A DNA stretch of 33,609 bases from Microbacteriaceae bacterium (lineage in GTDB: Bacteria; Actinomycetota; Actinomycetes; Actinomycetales; Microbacteriaceae). The stretch is taken from assembly GCA_025352325.1 (NCBI GenBank), contig JANXTR010000027.1, positions 1-33,609 on the forward strand, read 5' to 3'. The position numbers and the translations under genes are program-made. Positions 25,173-32,355 of the stretch are shown here, piece after piece. The notes below the pieces were generated by a model. That model was not told the origin of the DNA, ran no database searches, and worked only from the letters and a program-made list of their open reading frames with translations. Positions within the stretch are counted from its first letter, which is position 1. Each line of letters opens with the position of its first letter.

Positions 25173-27053
25173 GTGCGCACGCTGCGGAGATATCCGATCG
25201 TCGTGGCGACGGTCTTGGTCGGCATCGTGGGCGCCGTCCTCTGGCTCAGTGGGCTTGACCAGATCGCGCGCTGGGGGTTCGCCGGCTTCGCGATCGTGGT
25301 CGCCGTGATCGAGGCATGGCGGATGCTCGCGCAGCTGCGGCGACGTCAGTTCGGGATCGACATCCTCGCGATCGTCGCCATCGTGGCGACCGTCGCGGTG
25401 GGCGAGGTCATCGCGAGCATGATCATCGTGCTGATGGTCTCGGGCGGCAAGGCCCTCGAGGACTACGCCCAGGGGCGCGCGCAGCGGGAGCTGACGGCGC
25501 TGCTCGATCGGGAGCCGCAGTCTGCTCACCGGCTCGTGCCGGGGTCGACGACGATCGAGGAGGTCGCCGCGAGCGAAGTGAGGATCGGCGATTCGGTGCT
25601 GGTGAGATCGGGCGAGATCGTGCCGATCGACGGGACGCTCCGGTCGCCGAGCGCCTCCTTCGACGAGTCGTCGTTGACGGGGGAGAGCCTGCCCGTCATG
25701 CGGGTAGCCGGGGAGACGGTGCTCAGCGGGTCGGTCACGGGCAACGCCTCGGCGACCATCGTCGCCAGCGCGCTTGCGCGGGACAGCCAGTTCCAGAGCA
25801 TCGTCGCGCTGGTCAAGCAGGCGTCGGCCGACAAGGCACCGGTGGTGCGGCTCGCCGACGGGTACGCGATCCCGTTCACGCTGGTCTCGCTCGCGATCGC
25901 CGGGATCGCCTGGGTCCTCTCAGGCGACCCGGTGCGCTTCGCGGAGGTTCTCGTGCTCGCGACGCCGTGCCCCCTCGTGCTGGCGGCACCTGTGGCCTTC
26001 ATGGGCGGGATGAGTCGCGCCGCCCGCAACGGGATCATCGTCAAGGGCGGGGGTGTGCTCGAGCAGCTCGCCCACGTGCGCACCGTGATGTTCGACAAGA
26101 CCGGAACCCTCACCAGGGGGACGCCGACGATCGTCTCCATCGAGACCCGGCCGCCGTGGACCGAGGGCGAATTGCTGAGGCTGGCGGCCTCCGCCGAGCA
26201 GCTCTCCTCGCACGTGCTCGCGGCCTCGATCGTCGGGGCGGCGACGGCCAGGGGCCTCGCGCTGGTCGAGGCATCCGACTCCGAGGAGGTGGCCGCGCAG
26301 GGCGTTCGCGCGACGATCGACACCCATCGCGTCGCGATCGGCACCCTGCGGTTCGCACGAGATCAGGCGGGCGACGAGGTGCCGGAGGCGGCGATCTCGG
26401 GCGGGGAGCTCGCCATCTACCTCGTCGTCGACGATCGATTCGCGGGCACGATCGTCGCCGCCGATCCGGTCAGGGACAACGCGCGATCGACCGTCGCCGG
26501 GCTCCGGGCTCTCGGCATCGCCGACATCGTGATGCTCACGGGCGACGCGCAGGCGACCGCCGATCACGTGGCATCCGTCGTCGGGATCACCCGGCTCAGG
26601 GCGAACTGCCTGCCCGCCGACAAGGTCCATGCGGCGCGGTCGGTACCGGGCCGCCCCGTGCTGATGGTCGGGGACGGCGTGAACGATGCCCCCGTCCTGG
26701 CCTCGGCGGACGTCGGCGTCGCCATGGGTGCGCGCGGTGCTACCTCCGCCAGCGAGTCGGCCTCGGCGGTGATCCTGGTGGATGACGTCTCGCGGGTACT
26801 GCGGGCGATCGAGATCGGCCGCGAAACCGTGCGCGTCGCGCTCCAGAGCATCTGGCTCGGCATGGCGCTCAGTGTCGGCCTCATGCTCATCGCCTCGTTC
26901 GGGGTCATTCCCGCGACCCTCGGCGCCGGTATCCAGGAGGTGGTCGACCTGGCGACGATCCTCAACGCCCTGCGCTCCCTCCGACCGCATGAGCGGCTCT
27001 CGGCGGATGTCGCGGGATCTCCGACCGTGCCGCGAGTGTCGGCCCGCGTCTAG
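25173..27053 (+). CDS. Heavy-metal-type P-type ATPase (P1B-like), CPL variant
   Basis: A 626-aa cation-exporting-type ATPase without N-terminal metal-binding domains. Paired N-terminal helices (about 8-50 and 62-90) precede the actuator LTGES (168-172). The membrane metal site reads TPCPL (266-268 is CPL rather than the usual CPC), followed by phosphorylation motif DKTGTLT (308-314) and GDGVNDAPVLA. The nucleotide-domain HP motif reads SSHVLA, with His kept and Pro replaced. GTG 25173 has AGGAGG 3 nt upstream. The metal cannot be predicted with confidence. It is the second gene of the DUF998 operon. Its TAG stop interlocks with that of the convergent PNPOx gene in CTAG (27050-27053). Confidence 0.88.
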   Translation: MRTLRRYPIVVATVLVGIVGAVLWLSGLDQIARWGFAGFAIVVAVIEAWRMLAQLRRRQFGIDILAIVAIVATVAVGEVIASMIIVLMVSGGKALEDYAQGRAQRELTALLDREPQSAHRLVPGSTTIEEVAASEVRIGDSVLVRSGEIVPIDGTLRSPSASFDESSLTGESLPVMRVAGETVLSGSVTGNASATIVASALARDSQFQSIVALVKQASADKAPVVRLADGYAIPFTLVSLAIAGIAWVLSGDPVRFAEVLVLATPCPLVLAAPVAFMGGMSRAARNGIIVKGGGVLEQLAHVRTVMFDKTGTLTRGTPTIVSIETRPPWTEGELLRLAASAEQLSSHVLAASIVGAATARGLALVEASDSEEVAAQGVRATIDTHRVAIGTLRFARDQAGDEVPEAAISGGELAIYLVVDDRFAGTIVAADPVRDNARSTVAGLRALGIADIVMLTGDAQATADHVASVVGITRLRANCLPADKVHAARSVPGRPVLMVGDGVNDAPVLASADVGVAMGARGATSASESASAVILVDDVSRVLRAIEIGRETVRVALQSIWLGMALSVGLMLIASFGVIPATLGAGIQEVVDLATILNALRSLRPHERLSADVAGSPTVPRVSARV

Positions 27054-27484
27054 CCGACGGTCCCGCCCCAGATCGAGCTCCGCTCGACCGCGGAGGCGAA
27101 CCGCCGACCAGTGACGGTTCCCTCGACGAAGATGAAATAGCGCTTCACGCCGGGGTTCTGGGTCACGAGTTCCGCGCGACCCTCGTGGGCGCCCGGCTCG
27201 TCGGTCTCGCGCAACTCGGCGACGCCGTTGAGGATGACGCTCCAGTACAGCTCCCCCTCGAGACCGTCGACCTCGAAGGCGACGCGCGGGTGGGCAGAGA
27301 TCTCGACGGCTTTGCCGCCGCGGTCCGTGCGGAACAGGATGGATTCGCCGCGCACCCGGAAGTTGACCGGCCAGATGTGGGCGGCCATCCCGTCCGTGAC
27401 GGCGACGCGGCCGACGGTCTCCGTGGCGAGCAGACGCCAGCACTCGGCGGCATCCAGTTCTTCGATCGGGGTGGTGATGGTCAT
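27050..27484 (-). CDS. PNPOx-fold (split-barrel) flavin-type protein
   Basis: A 144-aa paralogue of the gene at 10384-10836: ELDAAECWRLLATETVGRVAV, HIWPVNFRVRGESILFRTD, HPRVAFEVDGLEG, ending VTGRRFASAVERSSIWGG. ATG 27484 lies 6 nt after CAGACT (-10-like), itself 22 nt from a DevR-type box, so the transcript is predicted to be leaderless. It is divergent from the glycosyltransferase gene and convergent with the P-type ATPase. Ligand and reaction are unknown. Confidence 0.87.
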   Translation of the reverse strand: MTITTPIEELDAAECWRLLATETVGRVAVTDGMAAHIWPVNFRVRGESILFRTDRGGKAVEISAHPRVAFEVDGLEGELYWSVILNGVAELRETDEPGAHEGRAELVTQNPGVKRYFIFVEGTVTGRRFASAVERSSIWGGTVG

Positions 27485-27490
27485 TTTCTT

Positions 27491-27553
27491 AGTCTGCGCC
27501 CCAGGGGTCGCGCCATCCAGAGTCGAACGTCCCCCGCAAGCCGTCGCTACCAT
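27491..27553. promoter_or_regulatory. DevR-type box serving a divergent gene pair
   Basis: Minus-strand GGGACGTTCGACTCT (27533-27519), the same 15-mer as before the first stress gene; 22 nt later CAGACT (27496-27491) and the PNPOx start. On the plus side TACCAT (27548-27553) lies 14 nt after the box and 6 nt before the glycosyltransferase ATG at 27560. Confidence 0.68.
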
Positions 27554-27559
27554 CTGCTC

Positions 27560-29038
27560 ATGCGCAGGACATCGGAACGAGATCTCGAAGCTCGGAGCGT
27601 TGAGCGGGTCCTGATTCTGTCCGCCGGGGTGGGATCCGGACACAACAGCGCCGCGGCCGCCGTCCAGCAGGCCTGTGCCGCGCGCGACGACATCGCCGAA
27701 GTGCGCGTGTTGGACGTGCTCCAGGAGAGCACCTCGCTCTACCGCGACCTGCTGGGGAAGGGCTACTTCGTGCTGGTCGAGGGCGCGCCCTGGCTGGTGG
27801 AGTGGGGCTACGACGTCAGCGACCAGCCGTTCTGGCGACGTGGCCCGATCGACCCCTGGACGCGGGCGAACGCTTTCCCCACGCTCAGCGAGATCAAGCG
27901 CTTCGCTCCGACGGCCATTGTCTGCACCCACTTCCTCCCGGCGCAGCTGGTGGCCTCGCTGCTGCTGCGCGGCCTGATCGACGCGAAGACCGCAGTCGTG
28001 ACGACGGACTACGACTTCCAGGGTCTGTGGCTCACGAGCGCGTTCCACTGCTTCTTCGTGGCTCGGGAGGAGGGGAGGGTGCAACTGACCGCGCTGGGCC
28101 TACCGTCCGACCGCGTGAGGGCGACAGGCATCCCGATCGCGGCGACCGGACTGCCGGCGCCTGCGCGCGACCGCGCGCGACCGCCGATGCTGCTGATCTC
28201 GGCGGGCGCGGCGGGCGGCGACTACGCCGTCGCCGTCGTGCGGCAGACACTGCAGATCCGCTCGCCCTTCACCGCGACCGTGGTCTGTGGACGCAACGAG
28301 GAGGTGCGGCGACGGGTCGAGGAGCTCGTGGCGCCGGCCGGGGATCGGTACCGCGTGCTCGGGTTCACGGAGGAGATGCCGCAGCTGCTGCGGGATGCCG
28401 ACCTCTTCGTCGGCAAGCCGGGCGGGCTCTCGGCGTCGGAGTGCATGGCCGTGGGACTCCCGATGGTGCTGGTGAACCCGATTCCCGGCCAGGAGGTGCG
28501 CAATGGCGACTACCTGATGGAGCAGGGGGCGGCCGTCCGCTGCAACACCCCGGCCACGATCGGATGGAAGATCGATCAGGTGCTGCGAGAACCGGGTCGC
28601 CTGCGGCGGATGCAGGACGCGGCACAGCGGATCGGACGTCCCGAGGCCGCCGCGGACGTGCTGAACGGACTGCTGGACGGCCCGTCCCGTCCGCTCGTCA
28701 TCACGCGCGCCGCCCAGAAGTCGATTCTCGCCGCGAGCGAGCAGCGCCTCATCGCGAGCGATCTGACCGGACCGAGCGCCCTGGTCCGCCTGATCGACCC
28801 GGTCTCCGACAGCACGGTCGCCCTGCTGCAGGCCGAGGAGGTCGTCGATCTGCAGAAGCGCTACGCCGATCCCGACGGGAACCTGGTGCTGCGTCACGAG
28901 ACGCGAGCGTCGTTCCGGTGGGAGGCGCGGCGGCTGCTCCGCAGTGTGCTGGGCGACGACCAGGCGCTTCCCGTTCGCGTCGAGGCGCTGACGTCGGGGT
29001 CAGTTGCTCTCCGCGCCGTCGGCGACGGGTCGGCGTAG
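27560..29038 (+). CDS. MGDG-synthase-like family 28 glycosyltransferase with C-terminal extension
   Basis: A 492-aa GT-B enzyme of the monogalactosyldiacylglycerol synthase/processive diacylglycerol glucosyltransferase type. The N-terminal acceptor domain has RVLILSAGVGSGHNSAAAAV (GSGH at 25-28), PTAIVCTHFLPAQLVASLL and VVTTDYDFQGLW. The C-terminal nucleotide-sugar domain has LFVGKPGGLSASECMAVGLP (282-301) and NPIPGQEVRNGDYL. The last 110 residues (after about 380) are an extension I do not recognise. It is likely to glycosylate membrane diacylglycerol. ATG 27560 follows TACCAT by 6 nt. The 3' end overlaps the convergent GH3 gene by 39 nt. Confidence 0.85.
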   Translation: MRRTSERDLEARSVERVLILSAGVGSGHNSAAAAVQQACAARDDIAEVRVLDVLQESTSLYRDLLGKGYFVLVEGAPWLVEWGYDVSDQPFWRRGPIDPWTRANAFPTLSEIKRFAPTAIVCTHFLPAQLVASLLLRGLIDAKTAVVTTDYDFQGLWLTSAFHCFFVAREEGRVQLTALGLPSDRVRATGIPIAATGLPAPARDRARPPMLLISAGAAGGDYAVAVVRQTLQIRSPFTATVVCGRNEEVRRRVEELVAPAGDRYRVLGFTEEMPQLLRDADLFVGKPGGLSASECMAVGLPMVLVNPIPGQEVRNGDYLMEQGAAVRCNTPATIGWKIDQVLREPGRLRRMQDAAQRIGRPEAAADVLNGLLDGPSRPLVITRAAQKSILAASEQRLIASDLTGPSALVRLIDPVSDSTVALLQAEEVVDLQKRYADPDGNLVLRHETRASFRWEARRLLRSVLGDDQALPVRVEALTSGSVALRAVGDGSA

Positions 29039-31219
29039 GTCGACCGCACCCTCCCAGCTGCGGGGGCTGCACTGGGCCGCGAGGACGGCCCAGTCGCCAC
29101 GACGCGGCGACCAGAGTCGGCTCGCCGGGTCGCGCTGCAGCGTCGGTCCGGCATCCAGGGCGACCGTCACGGCCGTCTTGGCGCCCGGCTCCAACGTCAC
29201 CTTCTGGAAGCCCAGCAGCTGAGCCACCGGCCGTTCGAGCGACACATCCGCGGCGTAGATCTGCACCACCGTCGATCCTGCGCGGTCGCCAGTGTTGGTG
29301 ACGAGCACCTCTGCTGAGCCGCCCGTGTCGTCGAAGCGATGGCCGATCAGCCGGTGCTCCATCGTGGTGTAGCCGAGACCGAACCCGAACGGGAACGCAG
29401 CCGTGTGCCCGTCCGCGTCGAGCATCCGCTGGCCCCAGCTGTCGTCGTAGACGACGGATTTCGCGGCGCTGTCGAAGGTCGGAAGATGCGCGACATCCGT
29501 CGGCACGACGAATGGCAGTCGCCCACCGGGCTCCGTCCGGCCGGTGAGCACGCTCGCCAGGGCGCGGCCTCCCTCCATCCCGCCGTACCAGGCGATCAGC
29601 AGGGCCGGCACGCGCTCTCGCCACGTCTCCGTCATGATGGCGCTGCCCGCGACCAGCACGACGATGGTGCGCGGGTTGGCGGCGGCGACGGCGCGGATGA
29701 GTTCCACGTCGGACGCGCGCAGCTCGAGCGAGCTGCGATCCCCACCTCGGACGAAGCGCGACGCCAGGTGGGCGAGACCGATGAGGGGCACGCGGAGGGG
29801 ACCGGAACTGAACGCGCGGCCGAGCACGCCCACCTCGACACCACCGGTCACGACCGACTCGCCCTCGTCATGCTGGTCCAGACCGACGACCACGATCGCC
29901 GTGTCCGCGGCGGCGGCGGCGGCAGCAGCGGCGCGGGCGCTCGGTCCGGATGCGGTCGTGATCCGCACCCCGGGGAGCGCCTCGCGCAGACCCTCCAACG
30001 GCGAGACTGTCGACGGGGGTCGGACGCGCGACGAGCCGTGGTCGCCGAGGTTCGCCTGCGCCGCGAGTCGGCCCACCACCGCGAGGTGCCGGATGCCCGG
30101 ATCCAGCGGCAGCAGCGGCGTCGCGTCAACCGTCGCGTCAACCGTCGCGTCAACCGCCCCGTCAACCGCCTCGTTCTTCAGGAGAACGATCGATTCCGTG
30201 GCCGCCCGGCGTGCGAGCTCGCGGTGCGCCGGGGACGCGATGTCGTCGGCACTCGGCGTCGCCGCTTGTCGCGTCGCGTCGTGCAGCACGCAGGTTCGCA
30301 GGATGCGATGCGCCGACCGCAGCACCGTTGCGCGCGTCACGGCTCCGGATCGCAGCGCGGCCGGGAGCTCGCGGGCACGCAGCAGGCGCAGCGGCATCTC
30401 GACGTCCATCCCGGCCTGAAGGCTGGCGACGGCGTCGTGGGTGCCGAAGACCCAGTCGCTCGTCACGAATCCCGAGAAGCCCCACTCGTTGCGCAGTACA
30501 TCGGTGAGCAGGGCGCCGTTCACGTCCATGTACTGGCCCCGGACCCTGTTGTACGCGGTCATCAGGGAGTCGGCGCCGGCATCCACGGTGGCTTTGAAGT
30601 GCGGCAGGTATACCTCATGCAGCGCGTGCTCGTCCACGTGCACGTCGACCTCGAAGCGCTCGTTCTCCATCGAGTTGAGCGCGAAGTGCTTCACGCACGC
30701 CATCACGTTCACGCGCACGCCCCGGGTCATGGCCGACCCCATCCGGCCGGTGAGCACCGGATCCTCGCCGTAGCACTCCTGCGCCCGTCCCCACGCGGGG
30801 TGGCGCAGCAGATTCACGCACACGGACGCGGAGTAGTTCGCGCCCTGGGCCCGCGTCTCGACACCGACGGCGAGGCCGACCTGCTCCTCAAGCGACGGGT
30901 CCCAGGTCGCCGCGCGCGCCATCGTGACCGGGAAAGCGGTGGAGGCCCCGATCACCACGCCGCGGGCGCCGTCGCTGAACCGGATCCCCGGGATGCCGAG
31001 GCGCGGGACGGCGCCGGCCACGAACGGCCGCCGACCGAGCAGCCACGGAATGAGTGCCAGAAGCCGTCGGGGGGAGTCGCCGTCGAGCAACGCGAGGAGC
31101 TCGGCGTCGGTCATCAGCTCGATCAGTCGCGCCGCGGCCGCATCCCCGTCGAGCTCACCTGCGCGAACCGCCCGCACTGCCGCGTCGTACTCGGATCCGT
31201 CGGCCGTCATTGCACGCAT
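29000..31219 (-). CDS. Glycoside hydrolase family 3 beta-glucosidase
   Basis: A 739-aa GH3 enzyme without signal peptide, hence probably intracellular. The (beta/alpha)8 domain includes KHFALNSMENER (177-188) and the catalytic nucleophile D255 in GFVTSDWVFGTHD. The second domain has the Lys/Glu-bearing ESIVLLKNE, VVGLDQHDEGE and WYGGMEGGRALASVLTGRTEPGGRLPFVVP. A C-terminal fibronectin-III-like domain has FGFGLGYTTMEHR. Start 31219 or 31210 (MTADG) are both possible. A 12-bp tandem repeat inserts VDATVDATVDAT between domains. No DevR box is seen; it is probably a separate carbohydrate-use gene. Confidence 0.9.
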   Translation of the reverse strand: MRAMTADGSEYDAAVRAVRAGELDGDAAAARLIELMTDAELLALLDGDSPRRLLALIPWLLGRRPFVAGAVPRLGIPGIRFSDGARGVVIGASTAFPVTMARAATWDPSLEEQVGLAVGVETRAQGANYSASVCVNLLRHPAWGRAQECYGEDPVLTGRMGSAMTRGVRVNVMACVKHFALNSMENERFEVDVHVDEHALHEVYLPHFKATVDAGADSLMTAYNRVRGQYMDVNGALLTDVLRNEWGFSGFVTSDWVFGTHDAVASLQAGMDVEMPLRLLRARELPAALRSGAVTRATVLRSAHRILRTCVLHDATRQAATPSADDIASPAHRELARRAATESIVLLKNEAVDGAVDATVDATVDATPLLPLDPGIRHLAVVGRLAAQANLGDHGSSRVRPPSTVSPLEGLREALPGVRITTASGPSARAAAAAAAAADTAIVVVGLDQHDEGESVVTGGVEVGVLGRAFSSGPLRVPLIGLAHLASRFVRGGDRSSLELRASDVELIRAVAAANPRTIVVLVAGSAIMTETWRERVPALLIAWYGGMEGGRALASVLTGRTEPGGRLPFVVPTDVAHLPTFDSAAKSVVYDDSWGQRMLDADGHTAAFPFGFGLGYTTMEHRLIGHRFDDTGGSAEVLVTNTGDRAGSTVVQIYAADVSLERPVAQLLGFQKVTLEPGAKTAVTVALDAGPTLQRDPASRLWSPRRGDWAVLAAQCSPRSWEGAVDLRRPVADGAESN
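30120..30167. repeat. 12-bp tandem repeat inside the GH3 gene
   Basis: GTCGCGTCAACC repeated at 30120-30131, 30132-30143 and 30144-30155, with a fourth degenerate unit to 30167. In frame it encodes V-D-A-T units in a linker just after ESIVLLKNE; the copy number may vary between strains. Confidence 0.85.
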
Positions 31220-31318
31220 CGACCCGTGACCGGCGCGACGGCGGCACGGGTGTGCGAACGCGCGGATTCACGAAATGCGGGCATCTCCATGCGATGAATC
31301 CTGCACCCTGCACGCGAG

Positions 31319-31372
31319 TGCGACGGCTAGTGCGACTGCTAGTGCGACTGCTAGTGCGACTGCGACGGCTAG
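31319..31372. repeat. 12-bp tandem repeat with in-frame stop codons
   Basis: Units TGCGACGGCTAG (31319-31330), TGCGACTGCTAG (31331-31342 and 31343-31354), then TGCGACTGCGACGGCTAG (31355-31372). On the minus strand each unit brings a TAG in the same frame, so the SRPBCC fragment ends in a row of stops; another frame reads as A-V-A-L repeats. Confidence 0.85.
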
Positions 31373-31539
31373 AACACCGGCATCCAGCCGGTCATCGCGG
31401 CGGGGAGCTGCTGGATGGCGGTCTGGGAGACGTCGATGATGTCGGGGCGACAGAGGGCTTCGTTCCGTCCGTCGGCTAGGAAAGCGAACACCTGATCGAT
31501 CTCGCGCGGGACCACGGCGGTCTCCTCGGCGGGTGCCAT
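31369..31539 (-). pseudogene. SRPBCC/polyketide-cyclase-like N-terminal fragment
   Basis: From ATG 31539, which has GAGGAG 4 nt upstream, the frame reads MAPAEETAVVPREIDQVFAF and LADGRNEALCRPDIIDV. This resembles the first strand and helices of SRPBCC proteins (usual pattern: vdEVFAFvaDpRNep). It ends after 56 residues at a TAG inside the tandem repeat, against about 140 in the family, so the rest is lost. It may still be translated; a functional peptide is unlikely. Confidence 0.5.
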
Positions 31540-31596
31540 GGGGCTCCTCATCACGATGTCACCGAACCGGACGGCCGATGTCCGGTCCGTATCCCC

Positions 31597-31642
31597 GCTG
31601 GGACGAAAGTCCCAGCCTGCGGATACCCCCTAGGGGTACTGT
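31597..31642 (+). promoter_or_regulatory. Composite promoter: DevR palindrome plus CsoR-type copper operator
   Basis: A perfect 20-bp palindrome GCTGGGACGAAAGTCCCAGC (31597-31616) is the closest match in the window to the mycobacterial DosR box (GGGAC-N4-GTCCC). Exactly 22 nt after the 15-mer GGGACGAAAGTCCCA lies TACTGT (31637-31642), a good -10. Between them is ATACCCCCTAGGGGTAC (31623-31639), resembling CsoR-type Cu(I) operators and overlapping the -10. Confidence 0.65.
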
Positions 31643-31668
31643 GCGCACAGGAGCGTTGAGGAGACCGA

Positions 31669-31929
31669 TGTCGAGAGCGAGAGGGTTCCGTCGCCCCGGT
31701 GGCGTTCTCCTGCGCGTGGCAGGAGTGGCAGTGCGAGACGGTGGGGACGTCGATGGCGTGCCAGCTGGCCCTTCTCGTGACCTCGGTCGTCCTCGTCTTT
31801 CTGCTCTCGTTCGGTGTCTCTCGTCTCGAACGCCTTTGGGTTCTCGTGTCCGTGTGGCGGGCCCGGGTGGCGAGCCTGCCGCCACCCGCTCCACCCTCTC
31901 TTCACCTTCTGTCGATCAGCCGGATCTGA
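31669..31929 (+). pseudogene. DUF6153-like small membrane protein, frameshifted
   Basis: ATG 31669, preceded by GAGGAG, starts MSRARGFRRPGGVLLRVAGV. The recognisable C-terminal part lies in another frame: MACQLALLVTSVVLVFLLSF, then PPSLHLLSISRI and a TGA at 31927-31929. This resembles DUF6153 proteins, which typically have a His-rich middle; that part seems lost in an out-of-frame deletion near 31730. Such genes often neighbour DUF305 and copper genes in Microbacteriaceae, which fits the CsoR-like operator. The ATG frame itself stays open to 32006 but with unconvincing composition. Confidence 0.5.
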
Positions 31930-32011
31930 TTACCCCTTCCGCGTCCGCCGAAGGTGCCCGACCCATGTCGGGTGATCAGCTCACCCGACCCATCGAAAGA
32001 AAGTGACAACC

Positions 32012-32167
32012 ATGAACATCCGACCCATCGCGCTCGCCACGAGCGCTCTCGCCCTCGCCCTGCTTGCGGGCTGCAGCACGACCGAGACCGGCATGCATCA
32101 CACCGGTTCCACCGCCACCGCCAGCGCCTCGGCATCCGCGTCCTTCAACGACTCCGATGTCGGGTGA
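32012..32167 (+). pseudogene. DUF305-like lipoprotein, truncated after the signal region
   Basis: ATG 32012 encodes a lipoprotein signal peptide, MNIRPIALATSALALALLAG then Cys (lipobox LLAGC), followed by a Ser/Ala/Thr-rich linker with MHH and SFNDSDV. FND-DV is the point where the DUF305 ferritin-like domain (usually ...DVMFAQMMIPHH) begins. Here the frame ends two codons later (TGA 32165-32167) and sequence composition changes, so the remainder was displaced by an insertion or deletion. A 51-aa lipopeptide could still be made. Confidence 0.6.
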
Positions 32168-32198
32168 TTCGGAGAATACAAAAGCCCTGATCAGCGGG

Positions 32199-32253
32199 GT
32201 GGGATTTTGGCACGGGTAAAAGTCATTCCAGGGTGAAACCCCCAAAATTCCAC
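32199..32253. repeat. Imperfect inverted repeat in the junction region
   Basis: GTGGGATTTTGG (32199-32210) and CCAAAATTCCAC (32242-32253) pair at 11 of 12 positions with a 31-nt loop that contains a small GGGT-GAA-ACCC hairpin. It lies in the AT-richer 190-nt space between the truncated DUF305-like gene and the GIY-YIG gene. It may be an element end, a recombination site or a transcription terminator for the minus-strand genes. Confidence 0.5.
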
Positions 32254-32355
32254 GGAGGTGCTCGGATCCCAATGAATACGGGGGATTCAAGCGGTGATAT
32301 CACCGGGTCAAATCGCAAGGACATCCACGACCGTGTTTAGGAGCTGACCAGTGAA

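Noticed and set aside
21371-25225. A continuous 1284-codon minus-strand frame
   Set aside because: Only the part from GTG 23974 matches the MgtA family; upstream it is antisense to the DUF998 gene and the other frame of the DUF6220-like gene. High GC simply keeps the frame open.
31948-31961. GCCGAAGGTGCCC as a DevR box before the DUF305-like gene
   Set aside because: It carries an extra G inside the core compared with GCCGAAGGTCCC, which breaks the spacing of the half-sites; surrounding short repeats of CCCGACCCAT explain the likeness.
31533-32006. The 157-codon plus-strand frame across the copper-type promoter as a real protein
   Set aside because: It begins upstream of the promoter elements and runs out of frame with the DUF6153-like C-terminus; beyond the first 20 residues after 31669 its composition is that of a frameshifted shadow.
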